DNA of 64,000 nucleotides from Reticulascus tulasneorum (Eukaryota; Ascomycota; Sordariomycetes; Glomerellales; Reticulascaceae): assembly GCA_001557505.1 (NCBI GenBank), contig LSAX01000002.1, forward strand, positions 3,782,001 through 3,846,000, in the 5' to 3' direction. Of the stretch, positions 43,775-53,357 are shown piece after piece (position 1 is the stretch's first letter; the number at the start of each line of letters is the position of its first letter). A program made the translations under genes and the position numbers. Below the pieces are notes generated by a model. It saw only the letters and a program-made list of their open reading frames with translations, was not told the DNA's origin and did not search any database.

Positions 43775-44418
43775 TGAAGTGCTTCAAGTTGCGGTGTCTA
43801 GTGCCTTGTCGTCAACAGTAGTTGATAGACCAGAAGTACATAGAGGGAAGCAGCATTTGTGCAACATTCGACGCTTAAATAGCAGCGGCAGGGCGAATCC
43901 TTCCTAGATACCGGGTATATCAATGTCGCCGAGTCTTGCGATTCTCCCTACCATGCGGGGTTCGCGGACGAAAAACCTTTGTGTTACCCAAATGCAATTT
44001 GGCTCGAAGGGCAGCGGGATGTTCCTCTTGCGGTCTTTATTGGGTCGCCAACCTGGCGAATAACATCATATCTTGTTCCTATAGTTGGATTTCATAGTCT
44101 TGTCAAGACGAGAAACAGAGCCAGTGTCTTCATTACTTATTTTCATCTTACCGCGGCGGCGCGGTAATTGTGACGATAACACTACAGCTGCTTCATCCTG
44201 AAAGGGAAGAATGATATATAGATGAACCACCTAACAGAGGGGACTCCGACCTAAGACAAGTTTCTCGCACAATATATCCCTGGCTACGTTATTATACATC
44301 TATATCACTTCCGAAAGTTACGGTAGTTGGACTCAGTTTGATAGGGGACATTAAGGTGCATACGTGTTATTCAGAGAGAGACATCAGACGTTACAAAAAG
44401 TGTTCCTAAACTGCGATC
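43775..44418. other. Intergenic, promoter of the BBE-like gene
   Basis: The BBE-like promoter lies on the left, the end of the mannose-6-phosphate isomerase gene on the right. No other gene seen. Confidence 0.5.
43875..43881 (-). promoter_or_regulatory. TATA-like element (TATTTAA) of the BBE-like gene
   Basis: TATTTAA on the minus strand about 100 nt upstream of the ATG at 43774. Its distance matches the TATA box of the neighbouring monooxygenase. Confidence 0.45.
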
Positions 44419-45689
44419 TTACACAACTGCCATGTATACCTGCAGCTTCTCTTTGCTGTGCAAGCGAATCTTCGCCCCCGGGGCGATGTAGAAGATATAT
44501 CCCTCTTTCAAATCAAAGCTCTTACCATCCCCTTCAAGAGTGCCCTCGCCGCTAGTGACAATCGCAATTCCTGGACCATCGCCTTCTGAAATCTCTTCAT
44601 CGTCATCATGGTCCAAATCAATCTTCAGCATATCAAATTCGGTCATCGGTGGCGTATACACAACAGTCTTTCCCCTCAGGCCTTTCCCACTGCTCTGATT
44701 TGGCAATAGCACATCTTCTTTGCGATGAACTTTGAATGTCAAGGTGTTTGTGAACAATTTGATGTTGCTCTTATCCCCTGCCGGGCAGAATCCAGAATTC
44801 AACACGTTGTTGGACCGGGCCATGCATTCGACAATGTCCCCAGAGAGGTATGCATGAATCCCATCTGCCGGAACGAACAGGGCATCTCCGGCTTCGAGAA
44901 CCATGTAGTTCATGCACAGCAGAGCAACAAGGCTCCCGGGATCCGCAACGCCATACTGCTCCTGCAACCGCGGCAGCAAGTCAATGACATAGGCATTTCC
45001 TCCAAGCTGTTCCTTCGGCGTGTTAAGGAGTGCTTTCTCCGCCTCTTTCACTGCTTTTTCGTCCGCAAGCAGCATCTCAAGAGTTACTTCTCTCAGAGTC
45101 TCGTCAGTCCATTGCGAAATCCCAGAAGGAATGAAGTCGCGGAGCTTGGGAATGTTGAACAGTGGCGATATCTCGGAGATGGGCTTCCAGCCAGCGAAAA
45201 CTTCGAATTTGGAGAGCGCCACTGCAATCTCCGGCTTGTGGTTTGGGTCAGTAAAGTTTTCTGGGTCCTTTGCGTGGAGCTTTGAGGCCAGGTCTTTGTT
45301 TGGGTGAGTTTGCAAAGGCAGGGCTTTGCCGATTGAGAGAATCTGAGTCTGTAAGCAGATCACCTTTGAGTGACTATGTGCGAGCTTCTTGCCTTTGGCA
45401 GGAACGGGAGCTGCCCATCGAGAGTATTGATGACCTTCTCTCCCAGGAGTTGTTTCTTGTTTCGTTGTAATACGTCTTGGAGCAGCTCCCCAGTTTCGAG
45501 CACCTTTGCCGGGAAATCCGGGTAGTCGCCAAACCACATCTCAGAGTAGATCTTGTCATCCTGAGTCTGGAAGCCTGTACCTGGTGTGTTCTCGCACAAT
45601 CTTGCCGCAAGAGACTCTCTGCCCGTTTTGCCCCAGCCGTAATTGTTGCAGCTACCGCTGAGCTGGAACACTAAACCCGATGGCGACAT
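44419..45689 (-). CDS. Mannose-6-phosphate isomerase (type I PMI)
   Basis: Interconverts fructose-6-P and mannose-6-P, supplying GDP-mannose for glycosylation and wall mannan. Model complement(join(44419..45342,45393..45689)), 406 residues. Zinc/active-site motifs: KALPLQTHPNK, HKPEIAVALSKFEVFAGW and FVPADGIHAYLSGDIVECMARSNNVLNSGF, in the standard order. The intron (45343-45392) begins with GC, not GT: CCAAAG|GCAAGA...ACTCAG|. This splice gives the conserved LPFLPK-ILSIGKALPLQ junction, whereas no GT site does. Confidence 0.92.
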
Positions 45690-46047
45690 GGTGGATTCTC
45701 ACTCAATTTGCCTTTGTGAGGCGACTAAGGAAAACCGAGTAATTTCTAATATAATGGTTCCTGATCTCTATCTATTTCATTATAGATGTCTGAGTATGTA
45801 TAGCATCTAATCATTCTTTCGGATGTGTGGACATATGTAAGACCGCGTCATGGAGCCCCACGAACGAGAAGAGGTTAGGATAAGGATCGCCACCCCGCAA
45901 GCTGATCGGGCGCCTATGACGAAATTCTCCAAACATTGTGACATCAAGACTTCAATACCGTTCGAGTGATTCCACCAAAAGATCCAATTTCAAATATCCA
46001 TAACTGTGCACTTCAGTTGCTACGCCAAAACAACTTGTATATGAGGA
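45690..46047. other. Intergenic, promoter of PMI
   Basis: No supported gene; it lies between the PMI start and the 3' end of the next minus-strand gene. Confidence 0.5.
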
Positions 46048-48088
46048 CTACACAGCTTGCCTCAGATACATGAAGTTCTTCAGAAACGCTGGGTGAGGGC
46101 TATTAGTAAAGTTGCACAGAACGGAGACGAGAGATGAAATTTGGTACTTACTGGAAAAGACGTCAATCTGGTAGCCACCGTGGCTGTAAGCGCTTCGAAC
46201 AAGTTCCGCGACAAAGAACGACCGCTCGCCGCCCGTAGAAGTCGCAATTCCAACGAGGACACTATCAAAATTAGCGCCTTAGATCTTGCTGTGTTGGATG
46301 GAGGCAATACTCACACCCATAAATAAACGTAAGGAATGCCAGCCCAGGATCTCAGACCAATAAATCGGAGATTATCGTACAGCAGTCGCATATCCGCTTT
46401 GTTGTCAGTGTCGTCGAACGCGGCAGATCCATCCAAGGCTCGGATAGTGATCTGCGATGCAACGGCACATGACTGGAGCACCAATCCTGCCATATCGTTG
46501 ACGCGGGACGGACCGCAGGCAGCATCTTCCAGTTCCAGACGCATGGACTCGGGAACACTAGTTTCGTCGAATGAGTCTCCGCTATCATGATACTGCTTGA
46601 TGGCATTGAATGTTCCATCCAGGACCCGAGCAAGTTGAGCGGCAGTAGGGCCATCCATAAACATATCTAAAGATGAGAACCGCTCGCTATCGCAGAGCAG
46701 GAGCGGCGAGCTGAGTAGATAGACTCCCTCTATTCGGTTCGATGTCTCTATGTGCGAGGTGGGAGGATCGAGAGTCCAGTATGCCAGAGGGGTGTTGAGA
46801 CAGATGCACTGTAGTAGGTCCGCCCTGTTTCCCAACAACCTCCCTGTCAGTTTTTCATACATCAAAAAGCATGATGGAGTCAGCCAAGGGCATCGACATA
46901 CATGTAGATGAGTTCTTGGAAAGCTTGTGGCAACACACTGATGCCGCCCCTCATCTTGATAAAACGTTCGACCGCGGCCATGTGCGTCAACGTATTCGGG
47001 CCAAACCGAATCATCTGTGTCACACATAAGAGCCTGAATATCGAGAGTGGTTGCGGTTGATCGTAGGCGGAACATACCTCAAATATACCCAAGATCACAA
47101 CTGGATATATTACCTCAGCCAAGGGCTTACCTGCAGAATTGTTCAGGAACTTCTGCAGCTCACGGACCGCATGCAGCTCATAGTAAGGATAGGTGATGAC
47201 CGCTGCTCCACGGCCCGCGTCGAGCATACCGGATGTGATGAGCCAGCCGATGTAGACACAGGCTGCCTTACTCATGTCCGGTCTGAAATAGCTAGGCTTG
47301 CACCACCCGACGAGAGAGAAGGCCTCATCCAGATATGCTGAGTCTACATGTGAGAAATTAGCCTGCAAGGTTGTGACAAAAAAGCAAATAACCGAGACGA
47401 GACGCACATGATCCACATCGCCACAGGTAGTCTCGGAAAGTGACAGCATCGATTCCAGTTGCGTGGCAGCTGGCCGGAGGCTGCCCTAATTCGTGGGTTG
47501 GTCGAGGACGTAATGCTGCATATTTGCGAGAATCTGCATCACGTTGTGTAACATGCTGTGTGACACGATCTTCCAGGCTTGTGCCGTCCTCGTCTTCCTC
47601 TGCATCACGCTGTGCAACACGCTGTGTAACACGATCTTCCAGGCCTGTACCGTCCTCTGCCTCCTCTGCATTCAGCCTCCCCGAATCCTTTGCATGGTGT
47701 TCCTTGGCCTTGCTTTTCTTTCTCCTCACCCCGGTCCCTCTGTTCTTGTCAGTCCAAGGCCTTTACCTGGAAAAAGCATGGTATGAAGTATAGGAAGCTA
47801 CGAGAACGGAAGCAACATGTGGGCTGTTACGCACTTCTTATTAGATCTCGTCGACTGTGCGCCTTTACCGGCATATGGTCCAGAAGCGACTCCATCCGCG
47901 TTGTTAGCTATACGTGAATGAGCAATGGGGCCTCCAAAATGTTTTGATCGGCTGCTTGGGCCCTACTGACCCTGTTCAGCCCTCGCCTTCCTTGCCTGGT
48001 CTCGAAACGAGACCATCGCCTGCGAGCGTACCACAAGCTTCTGCTCCTCGCCCAGTATTGGCCCATCATAGTTGACGAATACCGACAT
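46048..48088 (-). CDS. Fungal transcription-factor-domain-like protein (no zinc cluster seen), 5' part unresolved
   Basis: The 3' exons are solid: 46048..46088, 46152..46261, 46315..46824, 46902..47014 and 47078 upward, all in phase. They encode the helical region found in many fungal Zn2Cys6-like proteins without the zinc finger (AAVERFIKMRGGISVLPQAFQELIYM, ADLLQCICLNTPLAYWTLDPP, FVAELVRSAYSHGGYQIDVF). A probable first exon at 47971-48088 starts MSVFVNYDGPILGEEQKLVVRSQAMVSF, matching the N-terminus of that group. Between ~47390 and 47970 I could not join the frames. This stretch includes a charged region made of a 66-nt tandem duplication. The gene could be intact with several introns or damaged in its 5' half. 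Intron 47015-47077 is 63 nt and stop-free. Confidence 0.55.
47536..47667 (-). repeat. 66-nt tandem duplication inside the coding region
   Basis: Two head-to-tail copies (47536-47601 and 47602-47667) about 88% identical. On the minus strand they encode two 22-residue units with the shared core LEDRVTQ. The length is a multiple of three, so the frame is kept. Confidence 0.85.
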
Positions 48089-49525
48089 GGTGGGTGTCGG
48101 GCGATAGATGAAAAGGGAAAACGCTGGGGAGGCGACTGTCAAAGGACTGAGATCCTTTCGAGAGGGGCGCGTCGAGGACGAAGCGACTGGTATTTATTGA
48201 TACCAAGCGTTGGCCATTTTGGGACTGTGCAGCATATCTGCAGGTTTCATGTGGCTTCGACTGTGCTTCTAATTTTGCCCTTACCTATCATAGCGAGAAA
48301 GCTATTCTCAATGTGGCATTATGGATCCCAAACCTGCCGCCCCTTGTTCGCGGTCAGGCCACTTGTTCGGCGGCCACCAATCAGAGAAAACTTGGATTTG
48401 AGCGTTTGCCGTTTTGGGAACAGTCGCCAAGCCGATTAGGTGCTTTACTTGGGATACTACGTAGTAATGGGAGGACATGGGGGTGGTTTAGCTGCCGATA
48501 TGTAATTCGGAGACATAGGTTGAGGAATATGCACCAGAATTGGAATGATGACAATACCGGATAACGCTCGGCATTCCCATCATTCGGCCCAGATATCTAT
48601 GGCAGTTCTCCATCAGCTTCGGGGGTGGCTGGACATGAAAACCTCACCCGCTGGCGCATATCAGCGCTTACCAACCCCACTGTTAGACAAGGTTATTTTT
48701 ATATATCAAGTCTGAGCTCTACAGTCTGCAAATACGTAGCTTCAAAATGCGCATCTTCCATGACTTCTTGTTTGGTACGATGCTACCCAGTACTGCAACA
48801 GTCTGATATTTTGAGAGCTCGTGATAAGCGGCAGCCTTGGCCTCACGGGCTCCCCATCGGTGCTTACATGGCCCGCGATAATAGCTTGGTGCAGCGACAA
48901 TTTGCCAACCCGCAACTACGACTCCCTCTACAATGAGGCAATGCTGGGACGGTATTACATCAAGGTCAGCTTTTTTCTGAAAACCAGTGAACTCTCAAGG
49001 TGTTTGCCTTTGCCACATGCATTCGAGAAACCTCAGTTCCCTGTCAATTTTTTGGTTGCCTTCATCTGGAGATTTGTGAGGTTCTCCATCTAATCTTGGA
49101 ACCTCCGAATGTGGAGAGCTTACAGTGAGTTTCTATGTTTTTCGTTGTTCGCGCATCAAGACATGACCTCACATGCCTACGTTATTGTAGATGGCGATCG
49201 AGTTTCGAGCTCAACTCCTCGACACACCAATGAGGATGATTGTTTGCTCTGCCAGCGACCGCCACAGGCGCGGGGTGGACAAGTCCAGATTCCATACTTG
49301 TGGCTGGGAGGCGCCAGCCTGCCTGCGCGGTGCAAAGGGCTGAGCTCAATTCGTGAGAGAATTGTTGAATCCTCGCCATACTCACAGTTCTTGGACCTTG
49401 GGTCATTTGAGGCTGGCCAGGCGCCCATCTCAATCACGCACCCGTCGCAATCGAGGTCATAAAACCCGCAAAGTCGTCTAGCGTGCATCAACTCGACTTC
49501 GGCGATCCGATCGGACGCCATAAAA
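48089..49525. other. Intergenic 1.4 kb
   Basis: No firm gene. A 114-codon minus frame at 49177-49521 starts 4 nt from the HET gene start on the other strand (listed separately, low confidence). Confidence 0.45.
49177..49521 (-). CDS. Doubtful divergent ORF next to the HET gene
   Basis: 114 codons starting MASDRIAEVELMHARRLCGFYDLDCDG. Cysteine and acidic residues cluster at the N-terminal end, with no signal peptide and no known family. Its ATG lies 4 nt from the HET gene ATG, so the two would share 5' regions; probably only one start is right. Confidence 0.2.
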   Translation of the reverse strand: MASDRIAEVELMHARRLCGFYDLDCDGCVIEMGAWPASNDPRSKNCEYGEDSTILSRIELSPLHRAGRLAPPSHKYGIWTCPPRACGGRWQSKQSSSLVCRGVELETRSPSTIT

Positions 49526-52066
49526 ATGCCGTTACAGCATGGAACAATGGCTTGGAATTTTGTCTGGGCTGTTGCGCAACTAGGCGCCCTTGCGATCGGC
49601 ATGGCAGTCGTCCATACCTCTTTCTGCTGCATGGCGGCCTATCTCCTCGCTCAGTTTGTGAGCTGGTTCAACAGTATGCCTAGAGAATCCATCTGGGCTT
49701 TCCAGCATTATTTCGCCATCATCCTCAAATGGCCAATGCTTCTCTACTTGGATCTCGTCAGGAGTTGGGTTTCGAACATATATAGCATCCTCGTTCGAGA
49801 CCGACCACCAGACATGTCGCCAGGAATAGAGTTCTCATTCATCATCACCCGCGGTTTCTTTCTTCTACTCCTCTTGATTTCGTCGATATCTTTGGGAGAC
49901 CTTCAGGACTTCGGCGCTGCTTTGTCGTTCATTCGCAGCTACTTCGCTTGGCTGCTTGGATTCTCGACCACGTCCCTAGCCTTACTAGCCGCCTTACCGC
50001 TGCTTGGACGCTGGGGCCGTGTGCAAACCCCTCAGGGAGATTTGCTTTTCTTACTGGACCGTTCGCTATTTGCTCTCGGCTTTTCGGTATCTAACTCGCC
50101 GTTTCTGGCTTTGGAATTGATACGCAGCCTGAAACGCCGTTTTATGGCGCCGTTGCGGCCTAGACTTGAACGTTGGCATCTTCGAAAGCCAAGTCTACTA
50201 TATAAATATGACGAGCTCGACGCACAAGAGAAAACTATCAGACTAATCAGACTTGAGAGGAGAATTCCTGGGCTCGACATTTGCTTTAGCCTAGTGCACA
50301 TCCCTCTCAAGAAAGCTCCTCGGTACGAAGCAATCTCCTACACCTGGGGTAAAGAGGGCAAGGACCATCTCATCTTTTTGAACGGTAGGTGGCTACCTGC
50401 AACAAGAAACGTTTACACTCTTCTGCACGACCGGTCGTCTTACCTGCGACAAAGATGGGTCTGGATCGATGCTGTCTGTATCAACCAGGACGATGCCGCC
50501 GAGAAGACGAAGCAAGTCGCCATGATGGGCGAAATATACAACGCCGCCGAGCGTGTTATCGTTTGGTTGGACGACCGAGAACTCACGCACTCCGAGTTGG
50601 CCAAAGCCTTGATTCTCTTTGACGTCCTCCACCTCCGGAAGACCGATCCGCCTGACGCCTTCACTGCCTCGAAACAAGTCGTGGGTGAACTTGGTCATTG
50701 GAAAGCTCTTAATAGACTCCTATCACACCCGTACTGGCATCGCGCATGGATAATTCAAGAGATTGCTCTTGCCAAGAATGTCCACATTCTCTGTTCACGC
50801 AGATATATAGCTTGGAACCACCTTGCCAGCATGATGGTTGTGCTCATGTCCCATCCGGGAAACATCGATGTGTTCACTAGTCAAAGTCATTATGGTCTTC
50901 AAGACCAAGCCATCACAAAGGGATCTTATCAGATATTTAGCATCGCGGCAATACGAGGGCTAGTCGAGTGTGGCCATTGTATCTCCTTAGCCGAGGGCCT
51001 CGCTGCTACGATCGAATGCGTCACAGGCGATCCTCGGGACAGGATTTTTGCGCTTCTCAACCTCGTCAAATGGCCTGACAGCCCGGAGCCGTCATCTAGA
51101 ATCCACGTGAACTACGAAATGAAGGTCCAGGATGTATATCGAGATGCGGCACGATATTTTCTTCGCCAGGACCCTCGCTTTATACTCCTGGTGGTGGGCA
51201 TTGGATTTGAACGTCTGATAGAACAACTGGGCAGTTGGGTCCCCGACTTCTCGCTGCTGCCCGAGTGCAATGTCCACGAATATCCCGTCAATAAGGAAGC
51301 AAGGTACAATGCCGGCGGCCCCAGCGACCCCTCCTTGCACGTCAGGGACGGGTTTACGAGCCTAGAGGTCTCTGTAATTATCGTCTCAGAGATAGCGCGT
51401 ACGACCACCGAGGCTGTTACAATGGCAAAGTTACTGGGCATTAGGTCTATGGAATCTGTGCACGCCGAACAAGGAGGATTCCTCAGAGAAGCATGGACAC
51501 TGCTAAATGACTTGGAATCTGGCTACTGCAATACTGCTGAAGCAACCGAAGAAGCGTTCTGGCGCACTCTTGTCGAAGACCGCCAGAGGATCGGGAACGA
51601 CGTCTTGACCGGCGCTGCCAAATTTCAAAGACCGGCGTCACCCGAGCTCGGCATCGCGTTTTTGGCGTTTCGCAAAGTCTATTTGACCAACATGAGTATT
51701 CCTGAACGCGGCTCACCAGCAGCCGATGGTGATGGAATAGACGCGGGGGCGGATGAGCTGCGCCCGGCCACCGGCTTCGGCCACACCTTCACTTACGGGA
51801 GACTATTCTCTCGTGCTTGTCGAGGGCGGAAATTTGGCATAACCGAGAGCGGACTCATGGGCCTCTTTCCGCCAAAGACGAACAAGGGCGATTTTCTCTG
51901 CGTGATACCTGGCTTTGAAATGCCAATGCTGCTCCGAAGAAAGGAGACTGGCGCGGGAGGTGCGCTTGGCGCGTATCAATTTGTCGGAGCTTGCTATGTT
52001 CATGGGATAATGGATGGGGAGGCACTTCTGGGAGAACCCCCTATTCAGCGAGTCATTATTGAGTAA
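49526..52066 (+). CDS. HET-domain protein with N-terminal membrane segments
   Basis: 846 residues in one exon. The HET domain spans about residues 265-410: RYEAISYTWGKEG, then RWVWIDAVCINQDDAAEKTKQVAMMGEIYNAAERVIVWLD, and LLSHPYWHRAWIIQEIALAKNVHILC, the three diagnostic blocks. HET domains resemble TIR folds and trigger cell death in fungal incompatibility. Ahead of it are about four hydrophobic stretches within residues 10-160 (NFVWAVAQLGALAIGMAVV, FAIILKWPMLLYLDLV, FIITRGFFLLLLLISSISL, FAWLLGFSTTSLALLAALPLL), so this copy is probably membrane-anchored, unusual for the family. The C-terminus (GRKFGITESGLMGLFPP...GDFLCVIPG) is typical of HET proteins. The start is uncertain; ATG codons at 49547 and 49601 are alternatives. 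Confidence 0.88.
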   Translation: MPLQHGTMAWNFVWAVAQLGALAIGMAVVHTSFCCMAAYLLAQFVSWFNSMPRESIWAFQHYFAIILKWPMLLYLDLVRSWVSNIYSILVRDRPPDMSPGIEFSFIITRGFFLLLLLISSISLGDLQDFGAALSFIRSYFAWLLGFSTTSLALLAALPLLGRWGRVQTPQGDLLFLLDRSLFALGFSVSNSPFLALELIRSLKRRFMAPLRPRLERWHLRKPSLLYKYDELDAQEKTIRLIRLERRIPGLDICFSLVHIPLKKAPRYEAISYTWGKEGKDHLIFLNGRWLPATRNVYTLLHDRSSYLRQRWVWIDAVCINQDDAAEKTKQVAMMGEIYNAAERVIVWLDDRELTHSELAKALILFDVLHLRKTDPPDAFTASKQVVGELGHWKALNRLLSHPYWHRAWIIQEIALAKNVHILCSRRYIAWNHLASMMVVLMSHPGNIDVFTSQSHYGLQDQAITKGSYQIFSIAAIRGLVECGHCISLAEGLAATIECVTGDPRDRIFALLNLVKWPDSPEPSSRIHVNYEMKVQDVYRDAARYFLRQDPRFILLVVGIGFERLIEQLGSWVPDFSLLPECNVHEYPVNKEARYNAGGPSDPSLHVRDGFTSLEVSVIIVSEIARTTTEAVTMAKLLGIRSMESVHAEQGGFLREAWTLLNDLESGYCNTAEATEEAFWRTLVEDRQRIGNDVLTGAAKFQRPASPELGIAFLAFRKVYLTNMSIPERGSPAADGDGIDAGADELRPATGFGHTFTYGRLFSRACRGRKFGITESGLMGLFPPKTNKGDFLCVIPGFEMPMLLRRKETGAGGALGAYQFVGACYVHGIMDGEALLGEPPIQRVIIE

Positions 52067-52164
52067 TAGCCGAAAGCATCGGCGATGTTATCTACGTTTC
52101 TTAGCAATGCAAGTGACAAAATAACTGACGGCTATACAAGCTTTGATTCGGCGGGTGGATGTAT

Positions 52165-52423
52165 CTAGAAGGCCTGCCCCAAGCATACCAACTTCGGTCG
52201 GTAGCCAACAACCGACACCAATAGCCAACACTGCATGATAATAATGCTACCGAGGATGAGGATGAAAAATAACGCAAAGGCACCGAAGGAGATGCAGGGT
52301 GTGTTGAGGAACGACTGCATACTATGTCAGCCAGGGAGTCAATCGTTATGGGAGTGGGCCCAGAGATGACACTTACTTGGCTGGCGCCCAGGATGGCACG
52401 CCGGCGTTAGATTTAGCCAGCAT
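52165..52423 (-). CDS. Small single-pass membrane protein (67 aa, two exons)
   Basis: Model complement(join(52165..52321,52377..52423)). Intron 52322-52376 has strong signals: GTAAGT, GCTGAC branch, ATAG; it joins phase 2 to phase 1 in frame. The product has a hydrophilic N-terminus (MLAKSNAGVPSWAPA), one long hydrophobic stretch (FGAFALFFILILGSIIIMQC) and a short tail with VVGYRPK. No homologue known. It lies convergent to, and 98 nt from, the HET gene. Its small size keeps confidence moderate. Confidence 0.42.
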
Positions 52424-52658
52424 TCACCCTCACGGCAGAGAGAACGAAGACGACCAGAATTTTGCGTTATACATCGCGTGCCGGTGTACACCTGGAGCTG
52501 CCACTGACTGTTCAGCACCAGGCCCTATGTATCCTCAGAACTAGCATGGCAATGGCGCCGGAAGGCTTTTGCTATTGTTGCCTTCTGACTTACCTGAGAT
52601 GCCACTCATGGGATCAGCCAATTCGAGGCCACTGCTCGGCGTGATTTAGCTGCACCCT

Positions 52659-53357
52659 TCACACCATGTGCGCCAACACTTGTCCCAACTCGGTATGAGT
52701 GTACCGCACCCCCCTTCTGTCCGGCTCTTGGTGGTTCGCACCATATTCCCGTGCAAGTAGTTCAAGATAACTAGGGTGCGGATCCCAATATACAGCCAGG
52801 AAGCCGCCCTCGTCTTCATTCCAGAGTCCTTGGGGCCGGTCGATGATGATAATGGCCCGTTGCCACTGCTCATGGGTACGGAGTCGAGGGATACGGAAAT
52901 CAGCATTTGCAGTGGCGTTTCGCGAAGAAATCTCAGCTACGGCGTGGGCCTTGCACTTCATGATTCTCTCCTCGTCAGACGCATCGGGAGCGAGCGGCAT
53001 GCCCCATACATCGATGCGAACAGGTTGTGCAGGGCCGTATGTCTCGCGCTCGTCGCGCGTCTCCCTGTGCAGCGCTTCAGCCAGGATGCCAAGGTGGCCT
53101 GATTTGTCGGACTGCAGCGTTGTGTCGTAGATCTGTAGGGACCACTGGGGACGCTTATCGGAGATGAGAAAGTCTGATGACGACCATCCCTCGGGAATCT
53201 CGACAATCTCTTCACGTGTCCATGCGGTAAAGCAGGGTGTGCCGTCGTGGCTTGGTGCCTCCTCGATGATATAGTGCTCACGAGTCTTGACAGGCGGCAA
53301 CCCGCCTGTTGATGGTCTTCGCGAGGAGAATGACATAAGGTAACCCTGAAGTTCCAT
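52659..53357 (-). CDS. Uncharacterised fungal protein
   Basis: 232 residues, one exon. Soluble, no signal peptide. Visible segments are KTREHYIIEEAPSHDGTPCFTAWTREEIVEIPEG, QPVRIDVWGMPLAPDASDEE, ATANADFRIPRLRTHEQWQRAIIIIDRPQG and ...GFLAVYWDPHPSYLELLAREYG. No catalytic motif recognised. Length and even composition support a real gene; I cannot assign a function. Confidence 0.6.
   Translation of the reverse strand: MELQGYLMSFSSRRPSTGGLPPVKTREHYIIEEAPSHDGTPCFTAWTREEIVEIPEGWSSSDFLISDKRPQWSLQIYDTTLQSDKSGHLGILAEALHRETRDERETYGPAQPVRIDVWGMPLAPDASDEERIMKCKAHAVAEISSRNATANADFRIPRLRTHEQWQRAIIIIDRPQGLWNEDEGGFLAVYWDPHPSYLELLAREYGANHQEPDRRGVRYTHTELGQVLAHMV

Noticed and set aside
40057..45689. Secondary-metabolite cluster spanning both flavoenzymes and mannose-6-phosphate isomerase
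   Set aside because: The isomerase is primary metabolism, and no polyketide, peptide or terpene backbone enzyme, transporter or P450 is present.
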